Shown one piece after another: positions 49,259 to 60,849 of a stretch of 64,000 bases of DNA (position 1 is its first letter; each line of letters begins with the position of its first letter). The DNA is from Hysterium pulicare CBS 123377. Its lineage: Eukaryota; Ascomycota; Dothideomycetes; Hysteriales; Hysteriaceae. Below the pieces are notes generated by a model. That model searched no databases, was not told where the DNA came from, and saw only the letters and a program-made list of their open reading frames with translations. The stretch covers positions 62,001-126,000 of the forward strand of contig AJFK01001090.1 in the NCBI GenBank assembly GCA_000467715.1, written 5' to 3'. The position numbers and the translations under genes are program-made.

Positions 49259-50845
49259 ATTTAAAGCCAACGGCGCAGGGAGAGTTGGAGGAATTTAAAG
49301 ATGTGACAGGGATATGGGAACTGTATATAAGCAATTGTTCAGCTCATGATCAAAGCAAAATAAGCATTGGATATACTTACATATCATGAGACTCCCGAAA
49401 TGAGCAAACGTCACCCTTCTATCTAGTACCCGACGTTGATGGGACATTAACTTCTGATACCGAAGTATGAAACGAAGTTGCCTGTGTGAAAGCAATTCGT
49501 CAATCTGGAGACTGGAGAAAGGCTGAGGTCACTCAGTTGAAGCTGCAAGGCCGAGGCTGGCAAGGCTGAGTGATTTCTGCACATGCAGCTGCGCCTCGCC
49601 AGTCGCTACACCAGATACTTCCACGCATCGCATGCTTCAGCACTCTAAGCCGAGGCTCAGTGTCGCAGAAAGAATCGCTCACGATGTCCGGCGATTTTGT
49701 AGTTTTGAACTTCTTGACCGAGAACTTTGAATGAGTAGGTACTGCGATATTCCAAAGTGTGATTCCATGCTCCTCCTTCCTGGCCCTATAGTAACACAGC
49801 AGTAGCGCCTTCCTCAGCTTTCACAGCCGTCCTTACAGCTTTTGGCTGTCCCGGAGAGGGTAATCTTCAACCACTCCTTCTCAAAGTCCAATCTTACCAA
49901 GAACGCCGGCCCACCACAGCAACAACAGCCAACTAGTACCCTATTGATATTGGAATCTACTGGAGAGCAATTCAAGTCGGATTGATTTGAAGCTTGGTCA
50001 TTTGCAGTTGGAAGCATGTCCCCGAGGCCCTACGAGCGCTGTAAGGGTTTGTCAAACGAATTAAACCCGTCAAGTAACCTCTCCACTGCCTCCCGATTTT
50101 CGTTAGAAAAAGGTGGGCCGTACCCGAGCTGTGGGGAGATAAACCCGGCGATGATCGAAAGTGGAGCCTCACGTGAAGTAAGCACCCAATCTACAGCTCC
50201 ACGACGTGGCTACTTAGCGAGTCCTAACCGTGACCGTCACTTCTTGGTATCGGCTTGAAAGGTGCATAGCGAGGAGTCGACGACGGGAGGGAGCTCGAAA
50301 TCCAAGCGTGCAGTAGTTTAGGTGTCTGAGCTTGAGGTCGGGAGGAAAGGTTGGTAGCGATTACGAAGTAACATTCCTTAGCAAAACGCAATTCGGACTT
50401 CAAAACATCCATAAGATCGAAGGCAGCAAAGAGACATGGGGGTTATCAAAGGTTTTTGAATTGTTTGTATCGTCGACTCGCTACTGGCCCTTTCCTTCCT
50501 TCCTTCATCCATCGAATCGCTGCAGAGTGAGGGTATCATAGCGCCTAACGCATTCTCACCATAAAGTTACACCCGTTTGAACGCTCTCAGCGCATCAAAG
50601 ACTCATCGTAATCAGGTCGTGCCCGTGAAAAAAAGTATAAGCATTAGAAAGGAGGGAAAGAAGAAGAAAAGGAGAGTATGCAATCTCATCCATGCAGTAT
50701 TTTCGACCAACTAGTACTCAAAAGCTGGGGACCCAAGGTGGTTGTTCATCTCCGTCGTCGCGCCCGTCCGCCATTACTCCCATTATTTGATCCACCGTCG
50801 AGGTTCGAAGTCTTTTGGTCTTGTGAAGGTCGGAGGGATGCTCGT
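49259..50845. other. Intergenic region upstream of the kinase
   Basis: 1.59 kb. It holds the kinase promoter and the 3' end of the CFEM gene. Several C-rich/G-rich short frames were seen on both strands, none resembling a known protein. Confidence 0.4.
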
Positions 50846-51763
50846 TTAGATGAAGAGGAGAGCGGCCATGGCGGCACCTCCGAGGATTGGAGCTGCCGTC
50901 ATCATTGGGGCAGCACCGCCGCTTGACGATGAAGAGGAAGCACCACCACCGGAAGAGGAAGCTGATCCTGAAGCCTTGGCTGCGGCGGAACTGGCCTTGG
51001 AGCTGGCCTCGGAACTGGCAGAAGCGGCAACTGAAGCAGCGGAACTGGCGAGGCTGGAAGCTTCAGATGCAAGGGATGCAGAAAGAGAGCTTGCAAGCGA
51101 GGCAAGAGAACCGGTGGCGCCAACGATCTCGCTGTACACCGTTGAGAAACCCGTAGTCGTAGCATACACTGTGTTGGTAGCAGAAACCGTGGCTACGAGG
51201 GGAATGGTGGTGATGGCGGTTGATGATGGAGCACCACCGGTCGAAGAGCCACCTTCAGTCGTCGTGGTAGCAAGAGCGGCGCTAGCAGTTGAGGCTGCAG
51301 AGGACAAGATGCTCAGAGCTGGCGCCGTGCTGACTGATGCGGATTGGACAGCCTCTGCGAGCAAAGGTAAGTAGATGGCCATGATCGTTTTTCGAGGGCA
51401 ATAACTCACGTGCACAGAACTGAGTGCCGAATGTGATGACCTTGGCGGCATCCGATGCTGAGCAGGCCTCGTTGGAGCAGTCACGAATGCCGTAGCCGAA
51501 GTCGGCGTTTGTGCAGTAGCAGGTGACATCTCCGTTCTTGCAACCAAACTGGGAGCTGGCGATGTTGATCATGTTGTTGACGCATGTTTGCTGCAAACCG
51601 AATTAGTTACCGATGAGGTCATGTCGTGCACCAGGAAAACAATAGCCCAAGGCGCGTTAGGTGAGAATGGAGTTGTACTTACACCACAAGGAGGGAGGTC
51701 ACCAATGCTCTGGGCCATAGCGAAAGTCGCTCCGACAGCGAGCACAGCGATTGAGTACTTCAT
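50846..51763 (-). CDS. CFEM-domain GPI-anchored surface protein
   Basis: Exons 51763-51683, 51590-51410 and 51354-50846 give 256 residues. Signal peptide MKYSIAVLAVGATFAMAQS, then a CFEM domain with all eight cysteines: PPC, QTC, GC, DVTC-YC, RDC, EAC and QFC. The Asp of GDVTCYC is in the place of the haem-iron ligand of CFEM haemophores. A long Ser/Ala/Thr-rich stalk (SLASEASSLASSAASV and similar) precedes a GPI-type C terminus (Gly/Ser-rich, then PMMTAAPILGGAAMAALLFI). CFEM proteins act in haem-iron capture, wall stability or plant infection; which applies here is not decidable. The stalk resembles that of the GPI protein at 27085-28258. Confidence 0.92.
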
Positions 51764-52719
51764 GGTGAAGGTTGTTTGAAAGGCTGAGGATAGTAAAGCT
51801 AGGAAGTTGAATAAGATACACAAAGGTATTGAGTAGCTTTAGATGGGTTGATGCTGTCAAAGGTGTAGGTGAACGAGGTTGTTGATGGTGGAAGAGAAGA
51901 CGGTGGAAGTGAGGGCGAGTGTTTGAGATTTAAGGACGGGAGAGCACAAAGAGACAATTTCGGTAGCGTGGTGAATGAGTGTTGCTTCCAAGTTTTTAAT
52001 TAGAGTTGGCAGTCGAAGCCGACCGCTGCTCTCCTTCCCATTTCCCCAGTCGACATCACCGACGCACAGGTTTGACGCGGCAGGGATCAAGCTCTGAGTT
52101 TCCCATGGAAACGCCTGCGCTTGACCTGTTCCGTGGCTAGCTCAGGGGATAAAGTGACGGCTATTGGCTCTAAGCGAAATAAGAACCCGGCTGCTATCGT
52201 GACACTAGCAGACCTTGGACGGGCCCATCGCTAGGTACGCATCACCGCATGCCCGCCTGCGAAAGAAAAGCGAATCCAACTCTGCGTTGTCGGCACCCGT
52301 CGAGTTCTACACCGTTCTTTTCTGCTAGGTCGAGTGCCAGCCTCGTCAGTGTCTGCAGAGCCACGCAATTCTCAGCTCCTCGCGAGGCTTGCGCAGTCTA
52401 TCGTGAGGTTTCGCCACACGTGCCGTCCGCCCAGCCACATCATCGACTGGGGGTTGGAGCTGAAATTAAACAATGAAAACTTGTTATCTAGTCCGGCGAA
52501 CGCTCCAGAACGTTGTGTTCGCTCGCGCTCCCACCGCCAATCGTGCCTCCGCATCCCGCAACACCATTGCCCCTGTGGCGCATGCCCGTTGGCAAGTTGC
52601 CTCCCCTGCCGCAAGGGAGATGTGTGCCTCTGGTGATGCTGCATTGTTTCCAATTTCCCGTTTCCCGTCGTGCGATTCTCCGAGGGGGATCTCATTTCCA
52701 TTCGGAGAGTCACCGTCGT
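51764..52719. other. Intergenic region upstream of the CFEM gene
   Basis: 0.96 kb holding the CFEM promoter and sequence downstream of the ruined anthranilate synthase gene. Plus-strand frames at 52249-52754 overlap and contradict each other and are taken as chance. Confidence 0.4.
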
Positions 52720-54518
52720 TTCTTCTGCAAGGTGCTTGCCCGCTGCCGACATGATATGCATGTTTGCGCATGCGCTCTCGCTGATTAGCTGTCTGAATCC
52801 AAGCAATTGAAAACAACGTCACAGCGCCACACCTACCAAGTTTATTGATTGTTTCCACCCATTCGTCAAGGACCTGAATCAAACACGGCTTGGAGATACG
52901 CGACACCATTCTGCACGAACATCGTCCTCAAAGCAATGCACGTCTGCATAATATTGAGATCAGCGTCTAACAGTCGCGTTGACACGTGCAGCAAACTTAC
53001 ACCTCCGACTTCCTTTTCACCAATGATGCTTCCATCCAAAGTACCCCACTGCGCCTGCCTCGTTTCGCGCGTTCCAGCTCGGCAATGAGCTCCATTGCTC
53101 GAACTTTCGGGGCGCCGCTCACTGTAACCGCAGCAAATATTGAGCGAAAGGCATCGAATCGTGTCTTGTCCTTTCGCAGTACGCCGGAGACTTCCGACAC
53201 CAGATTTTGGACGTGCGAAAACTGTGTCAGATGAGCGGCCTGCAAATCCTAGTGAGCCTATGACGAAAACTGTCTTGTTGCCTTCTGTACCACCATCAAA
53301 CGACCAACACGTGTTGGCAATGGGTCGCAAACCCTGTTCACGTCATTCCGCGGGAGATCTACAGCATGACCTAATCATGAAAGCTAAAGCTTGTTTGCAT
53401 GAATTGTGGACGTGAATTCACATGCTCATCCCGTCTTTAATTGAGGTAAGCGATTCGTTTGCGAGGGCCTCATCTTCCTGCACCGTTTTCCCTCTCTTTA
53501 CGGTCCCCGCGATTGGATGTGTGATGATTCTCCCGAGTTCTTCTGTTACCAAAAGCTTGAGACTAGCGCCTACGTTTCGAAACCCTTCGCAGTCCAACAA
53601 GGAGAGGTATGGCGAAGGATTGACATTGCGTAGATGGCGATTGTAGTGACGTCGGTCTCGAGGATCTCTGCGAGGGTACTGCCTGAATGATATTGCCTTT
53701 TGTTATATGTTCCTTCAGCCGCTTGACATGGTTCTCATAACCAGATTGACCAATATTCGACCAATATTCCTGATCCAGTGTTATAAGGCCTTGCTCCGGC
53801 ATTGGGTATCCTTGCTTTCCGTAATGTGATTCTCCCCTGCAACGTTGCTTCCGCATCCTCGTATGCGTTGTCCAAGTCGTCCAGATTGTCGGGGACCTTA
53901 ACTACCTGGAAAACATGATCGAAGGCCACAACTGTGTCAAACAACATGAACAGGTTTTCCAGCAATTTGAGTATGTCCTTTATACCCTCCCTCCTCGTCT
54001 TCGGTTTAAGATATTTGAATCGTAGCCCCATAGCCACCAGCACCTCCAGTCAACGGAGGTAGCATTATCGAGGGTATTGTAGCGACTCTACTCTTCGCCA
54101 GCTCCTTCTCTAATACGGTAACGGATCTGTGTCTTCACCATGGCCACAGCCAGTCTTCAATACTTTCCGTGGATCCAGGCACTATTATTACTGTCCGGAT
54201 AACCATGGAAAGTCCAATTGACGAACCTGCTCCAACAAAGCTGTATCTTCCGATTGTCTCGTTCGTCGCTGTACTCTCAAAAAGGAAGGAGAGCTATGAT
54301 TGCGACTTGTAAACCTTCCAACGTCCTTTCTCTTTATTGTTCCTATTCCTCATTAACTTTGAGGATACTTTGAGGTGGATTGCAGATGGTGTCAGGAACA
54401 CAGCGAGTATGCAAGGAAATATTTGGACGAGATTAGAAAGATTGGGAGCCTTTATCGCAGAAGCAAGAACTTCTCGAATGGTATCAGCGATGGCTGTACG
54501 CCTCGCTAGGTAGGTCAT
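52720..54518 (-). pseudogene. Ruined anthranilate synthase component I gene (TRP2/trpE-like)
   Basis: Anthranilate synthase component I makes anthranilate from chorismate, the first step to tryptophan. Blocks in correct order spread over all three minus-strand frames: MTYLARRTAIADTIREVL with [107 protein letters not shown] and [31 protein letters not shown] and THPIAGTVKRGKT; NDVNRVCDPLPTRV; SGAPKVRAMELIAELE; CIALRTMFVQNGVAYLQA; and DEWVETINKLG. At least five frame breaks or stops separate them, including a one-base loss in LPVLEKEL and a shortened region after the SGAPKVRAMEL block. Possible old introns remain (before SFLFES, and after INKLG), so it is a decayed duplicate, not a retrocopy. 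A working copy must lie elsewhere if the fungus makes tryptophan. Confidence 0.88.
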
Positions 54519-54962
54519 GGGGTATGGGACGCTACAGGAGGCTCGAGATAAACTCACTTGCGACGGCGTTGCGCTTCCACCCAATCGCCCTTTCCAAGTT
54601 TCCGAAAGAGTATTCACAAATTGGTTTCGACAAAAGGGTCGGCGACAGGGGAAGTCGGACTCATATTTTGCAGGTAGGATTGATATTCGCATTCGCACAA
54701 GTAATCTGGGGAGCGATCCAAAAATGACTTCCTGGTCGGCACATCATCCGCGGTAAAGCTATCGATAGCGGGGCATTGTTCCCCAAGTCACAGGGCTAGC
54801 TTCGACCAACCGAAACCAGCCACCCTCAGGCTTCGGTGAATGATACGTAGAACACCAAGCTCACCATTCACCACTACACTTTTACTCCCATTCACCATCC
54901 TCATACTTAGTATTGTCCTATTCACTTCTATTGTGCTCTCAATAGAGAATGCGACTGTCAAA
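54519..54962. other. Divergent intergenic region
   Basis: Lies between the ruined anthranilate synthase gene and the acidic coiled-coil gene. It includes an in-frame upstream ATG at 54840 for the latter. No other signal was recognised. Confidence 0.4.
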
Positions 54963-56512
54963 ATGGACGCATCTTCGGACTTCCCATCTCATCCTCGACA
55001 TATTCTGTCGTCAATCCGTTCGAGCTTTGCGCTGAAAGACAAGACTACGAAAGATTCTTCAGAACACAACTATCCTCGGACCCCATCGCCTCGCGCATCA
55101 ATCATGGATCTAAAGCTCCACGACTCGCCGTTTTCCGACTATCACACCAATCCCGCGTCCTCCCCGCAGCAATTCATCGACACCCAGAAAGCTCAAGAGC
55201 AATACTATGCGGAGACACCGAATCGGCGCAGGCGTCGCATACTCTCTCCGATCCTGCATACGCCTACTCCGGTGCAACTAGACCTCATGTGGCGGCTACA
55301 CACAATCGGAAAGATCATAGCGAAGACAACCATGACTCCAGAATATGTACAATGGTTGGATGACAGATTTGACCAAATTGAGACGTACTTGTGCGCTCCA
55401 GAATGTCAGACTAGACGACCGATTGAGATGGAAGACTCGGGGATGTTCATGGACGACGACGAAGAGGAGGACACAAGTGCGGAAGAAGCGAGTTCAGGCT
55501 TGGGATTGGGAAAGGATGTCATGCACGTTTTCCAAAGCACAGAAAGCCTTACGGAACGAGACGATGAGCACCAGGATAAGAGTGCAGATACCCCTCAACA
55601 TGAAGAACCAGAGACCAAGTGGGAAGAAGACACCACCCTTGGCGATGTCGATACTGGAAGTGAGAAGCAAAACATCACTGCCAATGCTAAGCCCTCCGAA
55701 GGACAAAGCAGCGAGGAGGCTCAATATGAAGAACATCCTGTTGACACTCAAATCTCCAGCATTGAAGAGCGATTTGGCAATATGGCTGCAGAATTCCAAC
55801 GAGTAACAACAGACCTCCAAACCCGCTTCGACGAAGTCAAGGTAACACTTTCACCCTTCTTTACAAACCCCCTTTCTAACTCAATCCACAGTTCCTGAAC
55901 CGTCTCATGCACGAACGAATGGATACCGCCAACTCAGAAATAGAATCCCTCCGCACCACCAACGACAAACTAATCCTCGACTTACATCTCGACTACTCCG
56001 AGCTCATCTTCTTAAAGCTACAGCTCCAATCCCTTGAAATGCGCACCCTCACCTACTCGGACGCCACCACAACTTCGGATTCGGATCCTCCATTCATGCA
56101 CGCCATCCAACGTCTCGATCTCGACTGGCGCGACGTCGAAAAACGTTTCGACGCCCGTCTCGGCGCACACGAGCCGTCGCAGAAGCATGCGAAAGCAAAC
56201 TTAGACGCAAAGCGAGAACTCAGGGATGCGCTTGATGTGTCCATTGAGAAAGCTTTATCGCCGCCTCTTGGAGGAAAGACTTCCGATTCAGAGCCCTCCA
56301 TTGCCGAAGATTTTCAAGCCGAAGATATCCGACCCGGAGATGTTCAATCCGAAGACATCGGATCCGATCATGTTGAATCCGAAGATGTTGAATCCGAAGA
56401 CATTCAGTCCGAAGATACTCCACTCTCCGAACCCGCCACTTCACTGTGGGATACCCTCTCCGATACTTTCGGCATAATCGATTACTACACGCTTTTCAGT
56501 CCCGAAGACTAG
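54963..56512 (+). CDS. Acidic coiled-coil protein of unknown function
   Basis: Exons 54963-55841 and 55892-56512 give 499 residues from the ATG MDASSDFPSHPRHI. An in-frame ATG at 54840 would add 41 residues with a strong hydrophobic stretch (LLLPFTILILSIVLFTSIVL), making a signal-anchor protein; both starts are possible. A conserved-looking core (DLMWRLHTIGKIIAKTTMTP, EYVQWLDDRFDQIETYL) follows a disordered Ser/Pro-rich part. Two helical stretches (SIEERFGNMAAEFQRVTTDL; MHERMDTANSEIESLRTTND) flank the intron and look like coiled coil. The C terminus carries seven degenerate five-residue repeats. I recognise no family with known function. It runs divergently from the ruined anthranilate synthase gene. 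Confidence 0.75.
56315..56419 (+). repeat. Seven 15-base coding repeats (xSED-I/V)
   Basis: Units read QAEDI, RPGDV, QSEDI, GSDHV, ESEDV, ESEDI and QSEDT in the acidic coiled-coil protein. The later units are nearly identical in DNA (ATCCGAAGA cores), so expansion is fairly recent. Confidence 0.85.
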
Positions 56513-56845
56513 CTGAGGAATTATGTCTGTGTTTTCAAGTTGATAACGCAAGAATATTAAGACCATGACTGCTGTTGTTTCTCTTCCTTCTTCCTCCTGT
56601 TCTTGTATTGTATCTTTATCTTGGCTGTATATTTTAACTCGACGAACGATACTTGTAGCGCTATGACGCGCGTAACGAGATTACGAAGGTTGGCATTGCA
56701 TTAGGATTGGATCTAGGATCTGGGATCTGGGGTCTTTGGGTATGGGTGGACTAGATATCGATACCCCTTTTCGGTGACTTCTGTCACATGTTTTTGAGGG
56801 TAAGGGTCATTGGAGCTTGTTATCTTGTATGAATATCGAAATAAA
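56513..56845. other. Short convergent intergenic region
   Basis: 333 bases between convergent stops. It should hold two 3' ends; nothing else is seen. Confidence 0.5.
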
Positions 56846-58183
56846 TCATCCCTTCCAAACCCCCTCACAAATCTTATACAAGCCATTCGGCACACTATAC
56901 ACACCTCCCCAGTGCAACCTCTCATCCGCCCTCTTGAACAAGTCCCTTATCTCCTCCGGCGTCCTCTCTTTCGCATTAAAGAGAAACCACATCATCAAAT
57001 CCAATCCGATAATCTCTTTCTCCGCAACCCTGAACTCAGTCCCCGGCTGCGGGATCAACCGATCACAAACCAAGACCCTAGCCCCAGGTTTCAAAGCCGG
57101 AACGAGGGCTTTCAAGATACGAACAGCGTCTTCATCCGACCAATTATGCAAGATATTCGAGAAGAAATAAACATCCGCATCCTTAACCGTCTGCTCCGTG
57201 AAGAAATCATGAACTCTAAACACCACCCTCCCCTGCACTTCCTCCGGCAACGTCTCCCCTACCCCCTTCCCAACCACATTCTCCGTATCCTGCACCACGA
57301 ACTCCAGACTCGGGAACTGCGTCGCGAGTCCAATAGACAAATGCCCATTCCCCCCTCCCACATCCACAACCAACCCGCCAGCCCTCAAGTTCCCCCACGG
57401 CCACGCCTCCCCAATCAACCGCACGCCCCTCAACCCATTCTTCGTCAAATTCGTCATCGCGCTTCCAAACTGCCTCAGCCGCTCTTCCCGCCTATCTTCC
57501 GGCCTCGCCTCCCCTTTCCCACTCAACCACTCGTACATGCCCGCATCGGTGCCGTTGGCGAGGTTCCAAGCCGCTTTCCCGGCCCCAGCCTCTCCGCGCC
57601 ACTTCTGCAGCGCGGGGAAGAAGTGCGCGATGGCGGGTTTGTGTTCGGAGCGGATCATGCCGAGTTCATCGAAGACGGCCGTGTCGGTGGCGAGGAGTCG
57701 GGAATCGGCCGTATGCGCTATTCTATCCTCCCCTTTCCCGTCTCCAGCTCTATCTCCGTCCCTAAGCCCGGGGATGAAATCAAACACATGGTTCAGTGCA
57801 CACATCCTCAGCAAACTGGTCAGAAGCCGCACGGGGACATCGACCTCGCCCGCCAACTCTCTCACGCTCTTGGTCCCGTCTAGCGGCACAAGGTGCGGGA
57901 TGCGGTAGTGGTGCAGGGAGAAGAGGGCTGTTTCTTCTATGTAGCGCGTTTCGGCGGCGCTGATCATGCGAGAGTAGACGCCGCTGCAGCCGCGGATTAG
58001 AGCGTTCAGGAGCTCGGTTTTGTCGATTAGAGAGAGGCGGGTGGATTCGAGCTCTGGGGGAAGGGATGCGAGGGTGTCGGTTTGGAAGTCTGGAGGTGAG
58101 GGTATGGCGGATTCGATGAGGCGGGCTTCGGCGAGGATTTGTTCGGCGAGCTGGACGAGGGAGGGGGGTTTGGGTGAGGGCAT
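56846..58183 (-). CDS. SAM-dependent O-methyltransferase (COMT-like)
   Basis: Single exon, 445 residues. Class I methyltransferase of the plant-COMT/fungal O-MT type, moving a methyl group from SAM to a hydroxyl of a small molecule. An N-terminal winged-helix-like dimerisation part (KSVRELAGEVDVPVRLLTSL, with HTADSRLLA) precedes the SAM motif LVVDVGGGNGHLSIGLA. The catalytic His is in NILHNWSDEDAVRILK, and RVLVCDRLIPQPG follows. FFSNILHNW and LDLMMWFLFNAKERTPEEI are typical landmarks. Relatives often sit in secondary-metabolite clusters, but no polyketide synthase, peptide synthetase or P450 gene is near; the neighbour is UreG. Codon use is strongly GC-rich, unlike the AT-rich flanks. Confidence 0.92.
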   Translation of the reverse strand: MPSPKPPSLVQLAEQILAEARLIESAIPSPPDFQTDTLASLPPELESTRLSLIDKTELLNALIRGCSGVYSRMISAAETRYIEETALFSLHHYRIPHLVPLDGTKSVRELAGEVDVPVRLLTSLLRMCALNHVFDFIPGLRDGDRAGDGKGEDRIAHTADSRLLATDTAVFDELGMIRSEHKPAIAHFFPALQKWRGEAGAGKAAWNLANGTDAGMYEWLSGKGEARPEDRREERLRQFGSAMTNLTKNGLRGVRLIGEAWPWGNLRAGGLVVDVGGGNGHLSIGLATQFPSLEFVVQDTENVVGKGVGETLPEEVQGRVVFRVHDFFTEQTVKDADVYFFSNILHNWSDEDAVRILKALVPALKPGARVLVCDRLIPQPGTEFRVAEKEIIGLDLMMWFLFNAKERTPEEIRDLFKRADERLHWGGVYSVPNGLYKICEGVWKG

Positions 58184-58869
58184 GGTGGTGGATGGGGGGT
58201 GGATGGGGTTGTGGGAGGGTTGAGTGAGGGGGCTGTTTGGGATGATGGGCGTGGGATGGATTTGAGAGGAAGGGAGAATGATATATTAAGCCAATGTCTA
58301 GGATAAGGAGATATGGAAAGGTAGGATATAACTGGGGGAGTAGCTTGCATTTATTTATCCTACTGCATGTCCATATGACGTGAAACTAGTCGTTGGCCTA
58401 AACGCCCTGCAGGCCCAATAAACCCTTTCTTCAAACGGTATTCCAGGAAGCTCGTAGATGTAGACGAGGGCACTTGTATTGATTCAGAGTTAGTAGTAGT
58501 ATGTGTGTCTTTCTGATTGGACTTCAAGATGAATAGGCACATGAGTAGGTTCAAGATAGCTTGGAGTCGATTGCCCCTCCATGCCCCGCACCTCTCTCGC
58601 ATCATGGCAGAGAGGAGAAGAAGAGCGGATGGAGACTCAGGCTGAAGGAAGAGAAAGCCGAAAAGAGGCTCTACAGCAGAATCCCAACAAACAAGTCGAC
58701 AGAAACCAAGGGCGTGGGATTGGAACTCATCCACGCTCCAGGATCTGGGGTCCTCCCAAAATCCCTACTTTCTGCTTACCCCTCCATGAATAAATGCCCC
58801 GCTCCGCACACCACCACAGCTTCCCGTACATCCAAGCTTCCTAGATAACCTTCGGACACGACAACAAGC
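58184..58869. other. Divergent promoter region between the methyltransferase and UreG
   Basis: 686 bases. G-rich runs lie just upstream of the methyltransferase ATG, and AG-rich sequence fills much of the middle. No clear factor site was recognised. Confidence 0.45.
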
Positions 58870-60020
58870 ATGGCCACCGCACATTCCCACGATGGACTAT
58901 CCCATTCGCACCCCAATGGCGCTGCAGACCACGGTCATACGCATGAGATACTGGATGGACCGGGATCGTATCTCGGGAGGGAGATGCCGATTATCGAGGG
59001 GCGGAATTGGGATGAGAGGGCTTTTACCATCGGGATTGGGGGGTAAGTTCTAAGTCCTAGGTTACGTCTAAGCGGAGAGATATGTGTCGGTCTGTGAAGT
59101 TGGCGTTAGCCAGGTTGCTGTGGTATATACCTTGCTAGGTTGAGCTTCGGGACGGCACCCACATGAACTTGTCGTTGGAAGGGTTTTTGGGGTCATAGCT
59201 TGTATATGATGCTAATACAGTGAGTGGTATAGGCCTGTAGGCTCAGGAAAGACAGCTCTGATGCTAGCACTCTGCCTGGCGCTTCGCACACGCTTCTCTA
59301 TCGCCGCAGTCACGAACGACATCTTCACACGGGAGGATTGTGAGTTCTTAACGAGGAATAACGCTCTACCAGCGTATGTACAACTATGTTCTTTAGATAT
59401 CTACTAAACACACTACATCTCATCCCCTTCATAGCGGACTCCTCTTTCCCTGAGATAATCATCGTTTCACTATCCGTCCCCTTCAGCGCTACCTCCCCTA
59501 TCCCTTTCCCTGATCCGTACCAACCGTAACTAAAAACCGCAGAAACCGCATCTCCGCCATAGAAACAGGCGGCTGCCCCCACGCCGCCGTCCGCGAAGAC
59601 ATAAGCACAAACCTCCTCGCCCTAACCACCCTCCACAACACCTTCACAACCGACCTCCTCCTCATCGAATCCGGCGGCGACAACCTCGCCGCCAACTACT
59701 CGCGCGAGCTGGCCGACTTCATCATCTACGTCATCGACGTCAGCGGCGGCGACAAGATACCGCGCAAGGGCGGGCCGGGCATCACGCAGAGCGATCTGCT
59801 GGTTGTGAATAAGACGGATTTGGCGGAGGCGGTTGGGGCCGATTTGGGCGTTATGGAGAGGGATGCGAGGAGGATGAGGGAGGGCGGGCCGACGATTTTC
59901 GCCCAGGTTAAGAATGCGGTTGGGGTTGAGCATATTGTGGGCTTGATTCTGTCGGCTTGGAAGGCGAGTGGGGCGACGCAGGCGAGGAAGGAGAAATTCG
60001 TTCCTACGGTTGAGGCGTAG
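58870..60020 (+). CDS. ureG: Urease accessory GTPase UreG
   Basis: Exons 58870-59042, 59233-59373 and 59543-60020 give 263 residues. UreG binds GTP and nickel and helps load nickel into urease with UreD and UreF. A His-rich N terminus ([20 protein letters not shown]) fits nickel binding. The P-loop GPVGSGKT is rebuilt exactly across intron 1. Other landmarks are [38 protein letters not shown] (with the CPH nickel motif), [34 protein letters not shown] and [13 protein letters not shown] (the NKxD guanine motif). All catalytic motifs are intact. Cytosolic. The two introns (190 and 169 bases) are longer than most in this window. Confidence 0.96.
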
Positions 60021-60849
60021 GGTGGGGGTAGATGGGAGGATTTAGAGGTGGATACGTGCTTGGATAGAGGCGTGTGGTAAAGATGTTAGCTGTTGAATAT
60101 CTGAATCAAATTATCTGATCGACCGGGAGGGTTTGTATCCCTCGCATACAGCGAATGTGCAGGAGGCCGTCGAACGGCTGTTGCTGATCCTCCCCCTAAC
60201 GTGCTTATTAACCTATCCGCATGTATTATATGTTCCGCACATCCATCTTAGCGGGGAAAAGAGCCAATATTCATTCGGAGTCGTGACGAAAGCCTCAGAC
60301 ACCTGAGCCTCTCGGCACCCTGGCATTTCCGAACGGTGTATCTCGGCCGGCTAAGCCTGGGCAGATTACGTCGTGTCGGCTAAGTCTCGCGGGCCGATAG
60401 TGAAGCTAGAATCAGTTGTCAACGTGAGAGAGTCAGTTTTGAGGAATTTTGACTAATTTGAAACAGACTTGGCATTGGGAGAGGCACGCGGGACAGCCAG
60501 ATGGTGAAAATGTGCACGTTCGGCTTCAGTCTCAAGGCCTGATGTCGGGAGCTCGCGCTATAAATTCCAGACGGAATATGATGATGTTTAAATGTCTGCG
60601 ATTTATCTGAATACTGCGTGTATTGAGCGATAAACTCCCTGATGTATTCAACACTCACGGATGTTCACCTCTCTATCTCATCCATAAAACTCCTCTCATC
60701 GAATTCAGGGGCCCGGGTAATATATCCATTTTCCTTCCATCTCGCAAAACGCCGGGACAATGCCGCTCCCGCTAGAAATTCGCACAGAGTACAATCGTGA
60801 CAAATCATTTCTGACCATATAGTGAAACTCCTTGAGATTTGAACCCGTA
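60021..60849. other. Intergenic, convergent 3' ends
   Basis: 829 bases between UreG and the membrane-protein gene. Short minus-strand frames here (60419-60658, 60665-60917) look like chance. Nothing else is seen. Confidence 0.45.

Noticed and set aside
50850-51374. A 174-codon plus-strand frame rich in Ala/Glu
   Set aside because: It is the antisense of the Ser/Ala-rich CFEM stalk.
56810-57883. A 357-codon plus-strand frame
   Set aside because: It lies exactly opposite the O-methyltransferase, whose motifs are clear; the antisense protein is low-complexity Pro/Arg/Ile and a by-product of GC-rich codon use.
56846-60020. A secondary-metabolite cluster around the O-methyltransferase
   Set aside because: No synthase, P450 or cluster regulator is near; the neighbours are UreG, a membrane protein and an unknown coiled-coil protein.
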